DNA of 64,000 nt. Source: Agrocybe praecox. Lineage: Eukaryota; Basidiomycota; Agaricomycetes; Agaricales; Agrocybaceae. The notes under the pieces are model-generated. The model was not told the DNA's origin. It did no database searches and saw only the letters and a program-made list of their open reading frames with translations. The stretch spans positions 3,224,001-3,288,000 of the forward strand of contig OZ024851.1 in the NCBI GenBank assembly GCA_964017145.1, read 5' to 3'. Positions 53,561 to 64,000 of this stretch are shown here, piece after piece. The position numbers and the translations under genes are program-made. The stretch's first letter is position 1, and each line of letters opens with the position of its first letter.

Positions 53561-53924
53561 AGTGGACTAGAATCGCATACGTTCTTCATTCTACCGTTTG
53601 ATGCTCATGTTTTGCGTTCGTAAAGTCTCTCGTAGCCCGAATCAACGACAGTGGTATTTTGTAAAGTAAAGCATGCATGTTAACTACATTGAATTTCGAA
53701 TCCCAAGTTATGGATACAAAATTGAATAATCTGAGAACATGTGTACATATCATTTTTCTCCAAGATGAGACAAACTACCGCAATGACGGTCAAAGGCTCG
53801 CTGCTTTCCTCCACCGGTACCAGTAAAGCCTGTTTACTCGCTGTAGCAGTGCACTGTGCCCAGGTTTTTAGATTAGATTAGATCACATTATGTATGCCAG
53901 CACATTGCGATTAGTACCCGAAGA

Positions 53925-54180
53925 CAACATTCCTGCTCGCAACCGCCATTGTGTGTGGCTGCTCGACGTGTTTCCGAGTCTTGACTGAGCTAGGTAAAGC
54001 AGCCTGAGGTTAAATAGACTCCTATATTGCAGCATCGATGACAGTTATATGGAGAACTTGCAAACCGGCTCGTTGCGGCAGTCGGTAAGTATTTAGAGAT
54101 CCTGTGGTGAGCTATTAATGACACCGAGTTTCAAGGTCAAGGAACGCAACGCCTGATAGTTTAAAGGAACAATAGCATGA
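53925..54180 (+). repeat. Dispersed repeat, inverted partner of 44740-44945
   Basis: Same ordered blocks as 44740-44945 on the opposite strand, plus an extra segment of about 60 bases (54005-54065). Confidence 0.8.
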
Positions 54181-54369
54181 GGCACACGGATCTCGAGGCA
54201 TTGGTACTCCACCGTGACAGGCTGGGACAAAAATAAAAATACATGCGGGGAACATGATACTCATTTTCTTGGTTCACCGTTGCTTACCATTATATTCGAT
54301 TCCCGAGATCAAATGCACGCAGAGGACCCCCGAAACAACTACTTTCAGGCCCGCCTCACCATTCCGCCC

Positions 54370-54376
54370 TATATAA
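54370..54376 (+). promoter_or_regulatory. TATA box of the sugar transporter gene
   Basis: CTATATAAG about 90 bases upstream of the start codon. Confidence 0.6.
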
Positions 54377-54463
54377 GTGAAAGAGAGCTATTGGCCATAT
54401 TCTGACCCCATCCCTATTAAGCGTTTAGACCTTCATAAATTTCTACCCGTACTAGTTCAAACA

Positions 54464-56895
54464 ATGGCCGGTGGAGCAGGAGGTACAGGAGGTGGTATTT
54501 CCACTACCTCGTTATTTTGGGCGTTCGTTCTGTCTGCGTTTGCAGGTACGCGGCTTTTTGACTTCTGTGAAAGGGCTTTCATCGCTCAATATTGTTCCAA
54601 ACAAAGCATTTGGCGGGATTTTATTTGGGTACGTCGATTACGCTCATACGATATCGTACACGAAATAATGTATGCTGTATTCAGGTATGATACAGGAACT
54701 ATTGGTGGAATTATTGCCATGAAGGATTGGCTAGAATTATTCGGGAAATTTGATACTGAGGGAAATTTAGGTCTCTACATTCCTACAAACGACAAATCTT
54801 TAGTGGTGCGTGTTGGCTCAAGATTTGCGGAAACTCTCACATTCAAGTAGCTTAGGTGTCTATCCTTTCAGCCGGAACTTTCTTTGGCGCTCTGTTTGCT
54901 TCACCCATGGGAGACCGTCTCGGACGAAAATGGGGTCTTATTGCATCGTGTTTAGTTTTCTCCCTGGGAGTTGGCATGCAGTTAGACACCCATTGGTCTG
55001 TGTTTATTGTTGGACGTGTCATTGCTGGTCTCGGCGTTGTAAGTTCCGTCTCTGAGTCTTGCCGTCTCTCATAGATTATTTTAATCGTTATCTAGGGCCT
55101 TGTTTCTTGTCTCATTCCGATGTACCAGTCGGAGGTAAGTACTTCCATCATAAAGCTTGAGGTAGATTTGAACCAACAACTTGATAGACCGCACCCAAAG
55201 CAATCCGTGGTATGATCGTCGGACTTTACCAACTTGCCAGTACGTTTTCCGATATTCTATTTCGTGAATTTGCCTTGCTCATTGAAACTAGTTACCATTG
55301 GCGCGCTCCTCGCGGCTATCGTCCTGAATGCCACCAAAGACCGACCTAATCATTCGTCTTGGAGAGTAAGTTATCTTCCCATACCTCCCTGGTCGCCCCG
55401 CACTCTTGCCCCGTGGGCCACCGTTCCCGAGCCCTCATCGGCTGCGAGTTTCAGCATCACTGTGCGCGCTAAATATACACACTTATTGATATCCCTCATT
55501 TCTCCCCTAGATTCCTATCGCTGTTCAATTCGCATGGGCCGCGATTCTCGCTGGTGGAATGGTGAGTCGAACATAAATAAAAATTTACCCTTTCGTGTTC
55601 CACTCATTGTGGTTCTGGTCAAAAATAGCTTCTGCTTCCCGAAAGCCCCCGTTACCTCCTCTTAAAGGGCCGTCAAGCCGAAGCACGTGCTTCCTTGGGA
55701 AGATTGATGACTATGGATCCTGATTCTGCGGAGGTCGAAGCTGAAGCTGTTGAAATTTATACCGCTTTGACCGTCGAGAGAAATATTTCGCAGGGAGGAT
55801 ATTTAGCTTGCTTCAAGAATAATGAAGATAGAAACGCGCTGAGGACATGGACTGGTATTCTTATGCAAGGAGTATGTGGTTCTCGATTCTCAACGCGTCC
55901 CTGGGAGTTATTCTCATTCTTTACATCTAGTGGCAACAACTAACTGGTATTAATTTCATATTCTACTACGGAACGGTATGTTTTTATTTTCAGGTCTCAG
56001 TTCAGCAGAGAAATCAACCTCAATTTATCCTTTAGACCTTCTTCACTCAAGCCGGGATCTCGAATGCTTTCATCATCACCATCATCGCCGATGTGGTCAA
56101 CACCGTCATGACCATCGTGGGCGTACAACTGATCGATCGTGTCGGCCGTAGACGCCTTCTCCTCATAGGCGCTGCGGGTATGTGCGTCAGCGAGTTCATC
56201 GTCGCTATCGTTGGCGTTACTGCTGGTCATCCCGGCAGTGCTGGTGGCGTCGCCGTCAATATCACCGCTCAGCGCGTCTTGATCGCCTTCACTTGTTTCT
56301 ACATTGCGTTCTTTGCGACGTCGTGGGGACCTGTTATCTGGGTACTCACTGGAGAGCTTTTCGTACGCTTGCCCTGTTTTTGTTTCTTTTTATGTGAGCT
56401 GTGCTCATCCTATTCTATTAGCCTCTCGGAATTCGTGCCAAGTCCATGTCTCTCGCCGTTGCTAGCAACTGGTTATGGAACTTTGGTATAAGTTATGCCA
56501 CTCCTTACCTCGTTAACCCAACAACGTTTGGACCTAGCGGCATCAAAGCTGCGAATTTGGGCGTTAAAGTGTTCTTTATCTGGGGTGGAACGTGTGTTGG
56601 ATGTTTAGTGTTCACGTACTTCTTCATCCCGGAGACTAAGGGTCTTTCTCTCGAGCAAATTGACTTGTTATACAGAGAATCGAGCAGTGAGTCTTTTTAT
56701 TACCAGTCCAGGAAGAGACGTTTGCTTATGAGTCTAAATCCGTTTCAGTCATCAATTCGAACAAGTTCCGCCAACAGATTCTTCGAGAAGGAAAAACATT
56801 CACTAGTAATTTACGAGGAGGGAAAGAGATCGAAGAGCATGATACGAAGGGGGGTGCTTGAAGGACGCTGTTATCATGATATGCTTTATCAGTAA
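54464..56895 (+). CDS. MFS monosaccharide (sugar porter) transporter
   Basis: Proton-coupled or facilitative uptake of monosaccharides across the plasma membrane; 12 predicted helices. Twelve exons: 54464-54545, 54607-54628, 54685-54805, 54856-55038, 55096-55134, 55188-55239, 55292-55365, 55511-55561, 55629-55871, 55931-55975, 56036-56362 and 56422-56895. They join in frame to 570 aa with GT-AG borders throughout. Sugar porter signatures: GYDTGTIGGI, DRLGRKWG, GRVIAGLGVG, PESPRYLL, WQQLTGINFIFYYGT, DRVGRRRLLLIGA, WVLTGELFPLGIRAKS and PETKGLSLEQIDLLY. The cytosolic tail of about 70 residues is basic and Ser-rich. Fragments are duplicated at 9040-9463 and 21468-21862. It faces pseudogene D tail to tail. 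Confidence 0.93.
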
Positions 56896-56961
56896 CCGTT
56901 TTTTATTAATCTCGGTCGAGCATTTTTATATCTTTATTCGTTCGTACTACGTCTCTTCTAT

Positions 56962-57900
56962 TTAATCATGTTCATATTTCCCCGAGGGCGCCTCACCACC
57001 CTCCCCTCCCATAAGACCGTAGCTATCAGTAAATGTTAACGCAGACAACTGTCTATCCCTATCGCCCTCGTGACAATGACCGATTCTAGTTTCACGGTGA
57101 AAGTCCGTTGAGGCCCCTTTGAGATTGAGGATTATCCGAGTTCCTAGGATGCCCATCAGCGCGATTGAAGTGAGGGCTATCATGTCGAGGATGTAGCCGG
57201 TCTGTTTCACAGTGCATATGAGATGGAGATGCGATATTATGTGAGTGATAGACGCAGAGGATGGATAGATTGTGATGTGGTGCTCACGGCACTCTTCGCC
57301 CACGTAACGAGACAGGAGATATACATCAGCCCTAGACTGTAAATAAGGTGTGAAGCCACTCTTCCTCAAGCTATTCTTGGATATCGATAACCCCCGATAC
57401 ACCACCAAGGCGCATAGTACAGTCTCGAATACGAGAAGGAGGGTCCACATTTCCCCGGTATTTTTTGGAAGGTATTGGAGGGTACATGACTTCCCTGATG
57501 CCAGGATGGCGAGGTTTTCTAAACAAAGGAAAGGAAGATTTGAGTGGATATGTTATATTATGATAAAAACAATAGCATTTACGCATACAAACTGATGCCT
57601 TGCGTACCTGAAGGTTTAATCCAGCAGCTCATATCGTAATTAATACCGCAGAGGTGACGTAGCATAAATACAAGAACGAGTTTGTTGCCATAATATATGG
57701 CGTAGACTCGTATTTGGAGGATTGCTGACGAGATCAGATGAGATGCCAAGATGAAATGAGAGGCGTTTGGTGATAGGCTTAAGATAAGATAAATACGGGA
57801 TCGGAAGTGGGGACGGAGCTTCGTACCTTAAGAGAGGAGCGAGCAGACTCCGAAGAGAGTGAAGCTCTCTATACGCGCGAGGTGGGTACCTAGAGGGTTC
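56962..57900 (-). pseudogene. DUF6533-type pseudogene D
   Basis: Exons in family order on the minus strand. Near 57845-57890, ARIESFTLFGVCSLLS is followed by TAA where genes B and C have CAA before the splice donor. Near 57610-57730, AILQIRVYAIYYGNKLVLVF is followed by a frameshift and a TGA in place of the Trp of the xIWAAG motif. Near 57365-57450 is TLLLVFETVLCALVVYRG. Then LGLMYISCLVTWAKSA (57290-57338) and the terminal exon YILDMIALTSIALMGILGTRIILNLK end at 56962. The exon with the RDSxxYF motif is missing. It is therefore inactivated. Its 3' half is duplicated as relic E. Confidence 0.82.
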
Positions 57901-60429
57901 TTTGTAAGCGATGAGGTTAAGTAGGTGAGTAAGGTAGGGGCCGGGAGACTCCGTACATCTTCTCTAAGACACGAGCTCGTAATCGAATGGTGTTAGTACC
58001 CTCCGTCATACTCTCTATTCGTCGTCGTTCTGTGCAGTCCCAGGTCCATGTTTGTTCACTATTCAAATATTCACCTTACTCTTCCTCAGCGGACAATTAA
58101 TCGCCATTTTCCCTGTGTTTTTCCATCCACTTGTCGCGTTCATGATGTCCTTCCGTCAGCCAGCGCTTAGATCAACCACTTTTATTGTATCACTGTCACG
58201 TACCAAAATAATCACCTCTCGTCGCCTTCCCTCTTGTCTAGGCGTCTCTGTTGCTTGTCTTTCTTTCGTATTCGCCCCTCTCTCTGTGGTTCCCACCTTT
58301 CGGTCTCCCGCCTCTTTACCGCCATCCACTTTACACTTCCCCTCATACCGTCACCTGTCCCACATCCACATCCGTATTCACACCAATCTTTCTCCCCGCC
58401 AAAGTGTCTCATTTTCTCTGAGCACCTCACCTGTCACAACTGAGAAAGATATCTAGTCCATAAGAAACATACCCGCTCGTCATTGCACAGCTTTTCATCA
58501 ACTATTTCCCATCCCATACCTCCCTTATATATAGTTGTAATCCTCTCTCCCTCGCTACAATCTCTCCCCCTTTCGTCCCTCTGTTCGTTCTGTTCCCTGA
58601 ATGTCTCCGTGTCCATCTCCAAGCTCTCCCTCCTCACGATCACTTGGATCCATATATCTCCGTATGCATCGTCTGCTCCCATCGTATCGCAGCTATTCTT
58701 GTCGCGCTCACCTCCCTCTACTAGGCTCATGGGATCTCTGGTCAATGACCTTCTGTGCATGTCCTTTTCAGCGTTATAGCCTTCCACACACCCCATCATC
58801 GTCCGTCCCACGTCTTCAAGTCTGTTTCATGACTCTCAGATGCCCGCTTTCTCACTAAACTACTTGCCTCTCTCTCAATCTTTTCCTGTCTCGCTTCCTT
58901 GCTTTCTGTCGTTTCCGTCATTTGCATAAATACTTGCTCGCATGAAACGGGCGCCAATCACCACCTCTCCCTCTCTCTTCTTTTTCAAGTTCTTCCCATG
59001 TCTTCTCTCTGCCTCGCTCCCTTTTCATCCTTGATGCTATTGAACCCATTGGAAACATGAAGCCCTCCACTCAGAGATATGGTAGATATTATGAGAAGAA
59101 AAAAAGAAGGAAAAAGAACGAGAAAAAGAAAAGTCCGAACTACGGTACAGACATGTTGGAGGAGATGAAGTGAAAAATAATTAAATCGAAAACGGACAGC
59201 AGCAAGGTCCACGAGAAAGGAATCAGAGACATATAAATTGACAGAGAAAGAAAGATAGAGAAAGAAAAAGAGAAGCGAAGCGAAAAACACATAAAAAAGA
59301 GAAATACAGGTAGTGGAAAACAAAAATCCGGCCCCAGATATCGAAAAGTACCGAAATCAAGCGCGTCGCAGAAGGCAATTAGCCAACAAAAAACTTTGAC
59401 CCTCTTCCCTTCCTTCCCAACCACAACTGCGATCAGCAACTATCCGATCCACCACCCTAGATCACCTATCACTCCTAGCTCCGACGATTTTATCTTTGAA
59501 TTTTCTTTTTACTTCCACCTCCACCCTCTTCCTTTTCCGACCAGGACGTACTAGATCTTCTTCGCCGATCCCTATTTTTCAATCGAATCCCCGAGGCCAC
59601 ATCGTCGAATATTCAAGGAATCCGACAGTCCGACATTACAAACGAGTCGGAATGGAATGTGATGTGGCGGCGAACGCAAGTCTCAATGTGTTTGCTATAA
59701 GGGTGGGGTAGGTATGGCGATTGCTGAGTGTGTGAGCATGTGCGTATGTACGTTTGATGCTGCAGGTGTTTGTGGGGCTGGATGGATGACATAAGTGCAT
59801 AGGTGACGACGACGACAAAAAAAGACGATGGTGGTGGTGGTGGTGAGAATTGGGATCCTGGATAAGAGATGGCCAAATACTAGCGATGCTGGGTTGTCCG
59901 TAAGGATAGGTGCATTCTATTCATTTGCAATCTAGGCACGAGCAACGGAACAGAGATTAGTTTGTATGTTCGATGACCCGACAAAAGGTAAAAACACGGG
60001 AAAAAATAAATTGAGAAGATACCAGGGGTTGGTATACGAGCCGAGTCTCGAAACCAGCAACAAATGCGGATCGAAAAGACCGGAAAAAATGATAAAATGA
60101 GAGAGAAAGAGAGAGAGAAATTAAAGAATAGAAAAACAAATAAAAAGAACACGTACTGCCTCAACACGTCATACAAAAATTTATAACTCCTCAAATTTCC
60201 CTTCAACCTTCTATATCCAAGCTATACGGATCGTTCGGCCTATCCAACCTCGTCAGCTCTACGTCGAACCGTACTTCATCCTCAGTGTCCTGCAATGGAA
60301 CAGCAGCTAGTGGTGACAGGGAATGCCCCCTCTCCAGGCGACATAACAAGGGTGATAGGATCCACGCTTGAAGATTCTACCAGCCCATCAGTCGAAGGCA
60401 GAGGTTCGCCATCGTCAACGGAATGTTTT
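57901..60429. other. No gene seen; strand-asymmetric low-complexity sequence
   Basis: 57990-58960 is strongly pyrimidine-rich on the plus strand; 59090-59310 is purine-rich (AGAAAGAAAAAG-type tracts), as is 60000-60150. Open frames here follow this composition and contain no recognised domain. Confidence 0.5.
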
Positions 60430-62205
60430 TCATCCAATGTACTCGCTCTCCATCTGCGCTTCGACACCCATGCTTCGAGCACCTTCACATGGGTCATAAC
60501 CTCCGGCGGTGGCCTCGTCGGAATTGTCGTTTGATCCAATGCACCGTGATGGATACGTAGGTGAGCGGACGGATGCTGTTGTTGCTGCCGCTGCTGTGCT
60601 TGCGACGACGAAGACATAGTGAACCCATAGAAAGTACTGAGCCTGTTCGACGATGCCGACGTCTGTGGTTGACGTTCGCGGTCCCTCCTGCCCAGAGTAA
60701 CGTTGGTCCTGAACCGGAAGATGTAACGGGTGTGGTAGCCATAGTGGGTACAGCAGCAGCAGCCGTCTCGCTGCGAACAGGTGTGGGAGGTGCAGGTCGC
60801 GAAACGCTCGAAGTTGAAGTGGTAACCACCACCTGAACAGGAGCAAAAACGAGGCTCTGCGTTCATGAACGTCGAACATGCAGCTGCACCCGGTGGGAAT
60901 GGCATAGACGCGGGCATTGGTGGCGGTTGTAAACTCGCGTTAGCATTCTTGACTGTCCCTGGTACGACGGTAGTACTGCCGTCAGAATACACAGAGCTAA
61001 TTGACGTCTTCTGGTTCCGAGACCGATTCCCAATGAACCTGCTAAGATGCTCCACCATCACAGTGAGCATGTTTCTCCTCCCACTGGTACCCCTTTCCCG
61101 CTCCTCCTCCTCCTCCTCCCGTTAATTTGTCGATGGATACGACGAATGAGCCTGCAATGCACAGATGCCGTGCTTGGCGTAGCTTTGATGCTCGCACTTC
61201 CAATGCCTTCCTTCGCGTTGGCCCCAGCATTCTTGTCACCAGAGATCGTTTGCCCTTCTAGTCCAACGGAGGAAATATCCGAGTCTGTTCCAGCGGAAAC
61301 TGCAGATACGGCCTGGCAGGAATAACCGGAGCCATCGTCGCTGGAACCTGGACAGGAGGAACCGAGAAAGCCACCGGTGCTTGGGGTGATGCACTCGGAA
61401 ACGCAGGTGCACGATGAGCTGGTGGTGGTGGTGGTGGTGGTGCTGCTGCTGAACGAGGCAGGCCAGGTACGGCCTTCTCATCCGTAAACTCTGTTTGTGC
61501 TCGTCCTTCTCCTTCCTTGAACCAGAGCTCCTTGGGCCTACCCCCACTCGGCTGCCTCGTCCCTCTGACTCTAGCGAGCTGGTGGAGGTATTCCAGTTGG
61601 ATCGAACAGCTGGGTACAGTGGTGCTGGTCTGAACAGCGACGGCGGTGGTAACAATCACTGCAACAGCATTGGATGACGCGGACTTCTCGCTCCTCGCCC
61701 CCGAACGATGGCTCTGCGCTCTGCGATGTACGGTTTTCATTTGGTGGATGTACCAGACACCCGAGACGAGTTGGGAGAATAGTTTGCGTCTTTTATAGTG
61801 GGAGAATGTTTGGGTGTTTGAGCGTCTGTGAACGGAGAAACAGATTAGTCAGTAAAATAGATTGTATAGAACGATGGCGGCGATGCGTAAAATAGAAATG
61901 GAGATGAAAAGATTTATGGCAGCAAGCAGATGAAAGCTGCAGCTCCTCCACGAATGCTGGCTCCAAAAAGAAAAAGAAGAAAAAGGCTCAAATAGAAATG
62001 ACAAAAGAAATGAAAGATATCAAAAATGTGATGAAAGCAAGGGGATGAACGAATCGATGATGGCCCATGGGCCATACATGAAGAAAGAAAAACACAAGAG
62101 TAAGAAAACATACCCTTAAAACCTCGATTTCCGTCTCGATTCCTAACGGTATTATCCACAGTACCACCCCTGATCAACTTCACCACCACCTCTTCTCCCC
62201 ACTAA
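60430..62205 (-). pseudogene. Relic of a fungal Ser/Thr protein kinase (CAMKL/KIN4-like)
   Basis: Pieces of one kinase appear in order on the minus strand. After an acceptor near 62205: GEEVVVKLIRGGTVDN, the N-lobe strand with the ATP lysine. After an acceptor near 61840: TLKHPNILPL, then TAA, then in another frame RRKLFSQLVSGVWYIHQMKTVHR, the helix leading to the catalytic loop. HRD is not completed (HRR) and the DFG/APE region is absent. A Pro/Ser/Gln-rich linker follows. The tail (60430-60560) keeps LRIHHGALDQTTIPTRPPPEVMTHVK, then a one-base frameshift before MGVEAQMESEY, a tail I know from basidiomycete kinases. No glycine-rich loop is found upstream. Multiple deletions rule out an active kinase. 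Confidence 0.65.
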
Positions 62206-63131
62206 CTATTCAGACCGAGCATGAATTTCCAAAACTTCGCCCTCTCCCCGGGTCTGCAGGAGTAAATACAGCCCAAATTTGGGGATGGTTCGGCGTGGAT
62301 GACCAGCCGCGTAAGCTAGGGCAGCTGGGTGCGCGTATACTTCCGGTATGTGTACCTAGGCAAATACTGCTGCGTTCGGGTTCCCACTAAATTGATTCGG
62401 GTTGGGATGTGCCAGTGCGGTTGCTAGCTAGCTCTGTTGGTGATCCTAATGGTTCTGAGAGAGAGCAACGGTCGCGCGTTGCTGTTGGCGTCTAAGGATG
62501 AGCACTGAGCACTGAGCTTGGAGGCGCCGGTAAGCTCTGTATCGTGGGTATTGGCATGGCGTTGTACGTGTGTCCTCCCTGTGCGTCACCGTCTCACTCC
62601 CATCTTACTGCGTCCCTTGCCACCAATATCCTCCATCTTCGTCGCTTTGTTTCGTTTAATGTGTACTCTGATCCCTTCATAACACTTCTGTAGTGACCCG
62701 CTCGTTCAGTGACTTGACGCGTAGTATTTAGATTGAAGAAAACAGTCGAGGAAGAAGAATGAAAGGCACACTTATGGTCGGGTGATGCCATGTCGGGTTA
62801 GGGTTCGGATCAAATGTTCAAATTTCCGCGGATCGTTCTTTATTCGTCGCTGTTTGGTGATTTCGATATGTTCTTTTATTTTCGGTGAACGTACACCTGC
62901 TCTAAGCGTGTTACGGTCTCCAGTCAGGGCTTCATTCCTTTCTCTGCGATCTGGGTGTGTCGTCTCTTTCACTATGCGTTAGCGTCCAAATTCGTGCTTT
63001 CTTCTCTCGCCCCGCCTCTGCTGGTATCGCTCGTCCGTGTCATTCCTTTGTGTTTGCACGCTCTTGACCTAGCGCCTTTTCTTTGTATCGTCTATGTCGC
63101 CCGTGCATGTTTTCACTTAATCCTTCAGTCG
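62206..63131. other. No gene seen
   Basis: Between the kinase relic and the CGL fragment. The glycine-loop exon expected for the kinase was looked for here and not found. Confidence 0.45.
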
Positions 63132-63455
63132 TACTCAGCTCATCTGGATCGAATCACCTACAAACCCGACCCTCCGCCTAATCGACATCCTCTTCATCGC
63201 ACGCATTGCCGCCTTGCACCCGCTCGCCCACCCGCTCATCGTAGTCGACAACACCTTCCTCTCCCAATTCTACTCCTCCCCTCTGCTCCTCGGCGCGGAT
63301 ATTGTTATGCACTCTCTCACGAAATACGTTAATGGCCACCGGACGTCGTCAAGAGTGCGTTGATCTTCCCGGAGCGTGCTCACACGGACGACAGGCATGT
63401 CGGGCTGGTTGACCGCGTGAAGTTCTTGCAGAGCCTTCAACGCGTCCTGAGAATG
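63132..63455 (+). pseudogene. CGL middle fragment
   Basis: Starts exactly at the exon 3 acceptor of CGL (CAG then [17 protein letters not shown]). It keeps [10 protein letters not shown] and the PLP lysine segment [10 protein letters not shown], then shifts frame and continues to about VKFLQS (63432), where the sequence changes to the 63443-63625 repeat. This is the only CGL piece on the plus strand. It is complementary in content to the three scars, which lack this region. Confidence 0.88.
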
Positions 63456-63625
63456 TTTATATCATATTTTTTGGACTATTTTTTAAGCCAGTGAATTCTA
63501 TAATCACTCAGATCTGCTCAGTGCGCAAAAAACGCTGACTGGATCCCTTCAACTATTTTATCATCATCGTATCAAACGAGGAATTTATCTGACTGCTTTG
63601 GCCTGCTCGGTGTTTTCACCGTAAG
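63443..63625. repeat. Dispersed repeat, inverted copy of 9598-9790
   Basis: Reverse complement shares CACCGAGCAG-CCAAAGCAG, GATACGATGATGATAAA and ATGATATAAACATTCTCAG blocks. The copy here directly follows the broken end of the CGL fragment. Confidence 0.7.
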
Positions 63626-64000
63626 GTCGTTGATATCATCTGTTCAATATTCTTATGAGTTTCTGTGAGAAAATAACTTTGCTGTTGCTAAGTCTTGGGA
63701 CGTAGTGTGACGTAAACGAGCGAACGAGACGTGCGACGAAAGGACGAGATGAGCAAGAAAATCCGACATGGGCGCCAGCAGTGCTAACTGCTAAGCGTTA
63801 TAATTATAGCCTAGTGAGGACGATCACCGAGTGTCAAAGTGGTGGGTTGGTAACTTGGTATGTTGTAAAAATCCTATTCTACAGACTACAGAATACATTG
63901 GTTTTGGGGTTTCTTTGCAATCCTCTTTCTCAGGAATAATGTTGTCCTCGTTTAAGCCAGTTTTAGCTTCGCATCTTATCAAATTTGCACTCCAGAGTTG
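63626..64000. other. No gene seen
   Basis: Window end; short frames only. Confidence 0.45.

Noticed and set aside
58052..58858. Overlapping open frames with apparent hydrophobic N-termini
   Set aside because: Open in three plus frames simultaneously because the strand is pyrimidine-rich; no intron-exon structure or family motif.

Overview
The window looks like nuclear DNA of a basidiomycete, most likely an agaricomycete. Genes are split by many short introns (about 45-60 nt). The families present include multipass membrane proteins of the DUF6533 type, a NACHT ATPase, hydrophobic surface-binding (HsbA-like) secreted proteins and a sugar porter. Both Ty3/gypsy elements carry chromodomain-type or agaricomycete-type pol sequences. 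All family names come from motif recognition by eye; no database was searched.

Layout. 1-3193: 5' half of a minus-strand Ty3/gypsy element cut by the window edge. 3200-8480: diverged tandem repeats and one DUF6533-type gene. 8484-11571: a duplicated scar (DUF6533 relic plus sugar-transporter 3' end), then a DUF6533-type gene. 12281-13843: broken cystathionine gamma-lyase (CGL) copy. 14719-16014: membrane/coiled-coil protein gene with a frameshift. 18688-20498: best-preserved DUF6533-type gene. 21206-21862: chimera of a DUF6533 5' end and a transporter relic. 22084-24854: MITE-like element and NACHT gene. 25794-27519: apparently intact CGL gene. 29923-36294: complete young Ty3/gypsy chromovirus with 5-bp target duplication, inserted into an older decayed gypsy element of the opposite strand. 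38100-49000: three copies of a segmental duplication, each starting with a CGL scar; two carry an HsbA-like gene and one has lost it. 49430-51890: secreted cysteine-rich protein, a broken paralogue and a TIR repeat. 52660-53560: secreted single-domain protein. 54464-56895: complete 12-exon monosaccharide transporter. 56962-57900: DUF6533 pseudogene. 60430-62205: relic of a Ser/Thr kinase. 63132-63455: another CGL fragment.

The main theme is repeated local duplication followed by decay. The CGL gene, the sugar transporter and the DUF6533 family each exist as one or more good copies plus scattered scars, so several deletions and insertions can be dated against paralogous empty or intact sites inside the window. 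Genes that look functional are the transporter, CGL, the two HsbA-like genes, the cysteine-rich secreted protein, the 213-aa secreted protein, DUF6533 genes B and C, and the young retrotransposon. They do not form one pathway; several encode secreted or membrane proteins that would act at the cell surface.
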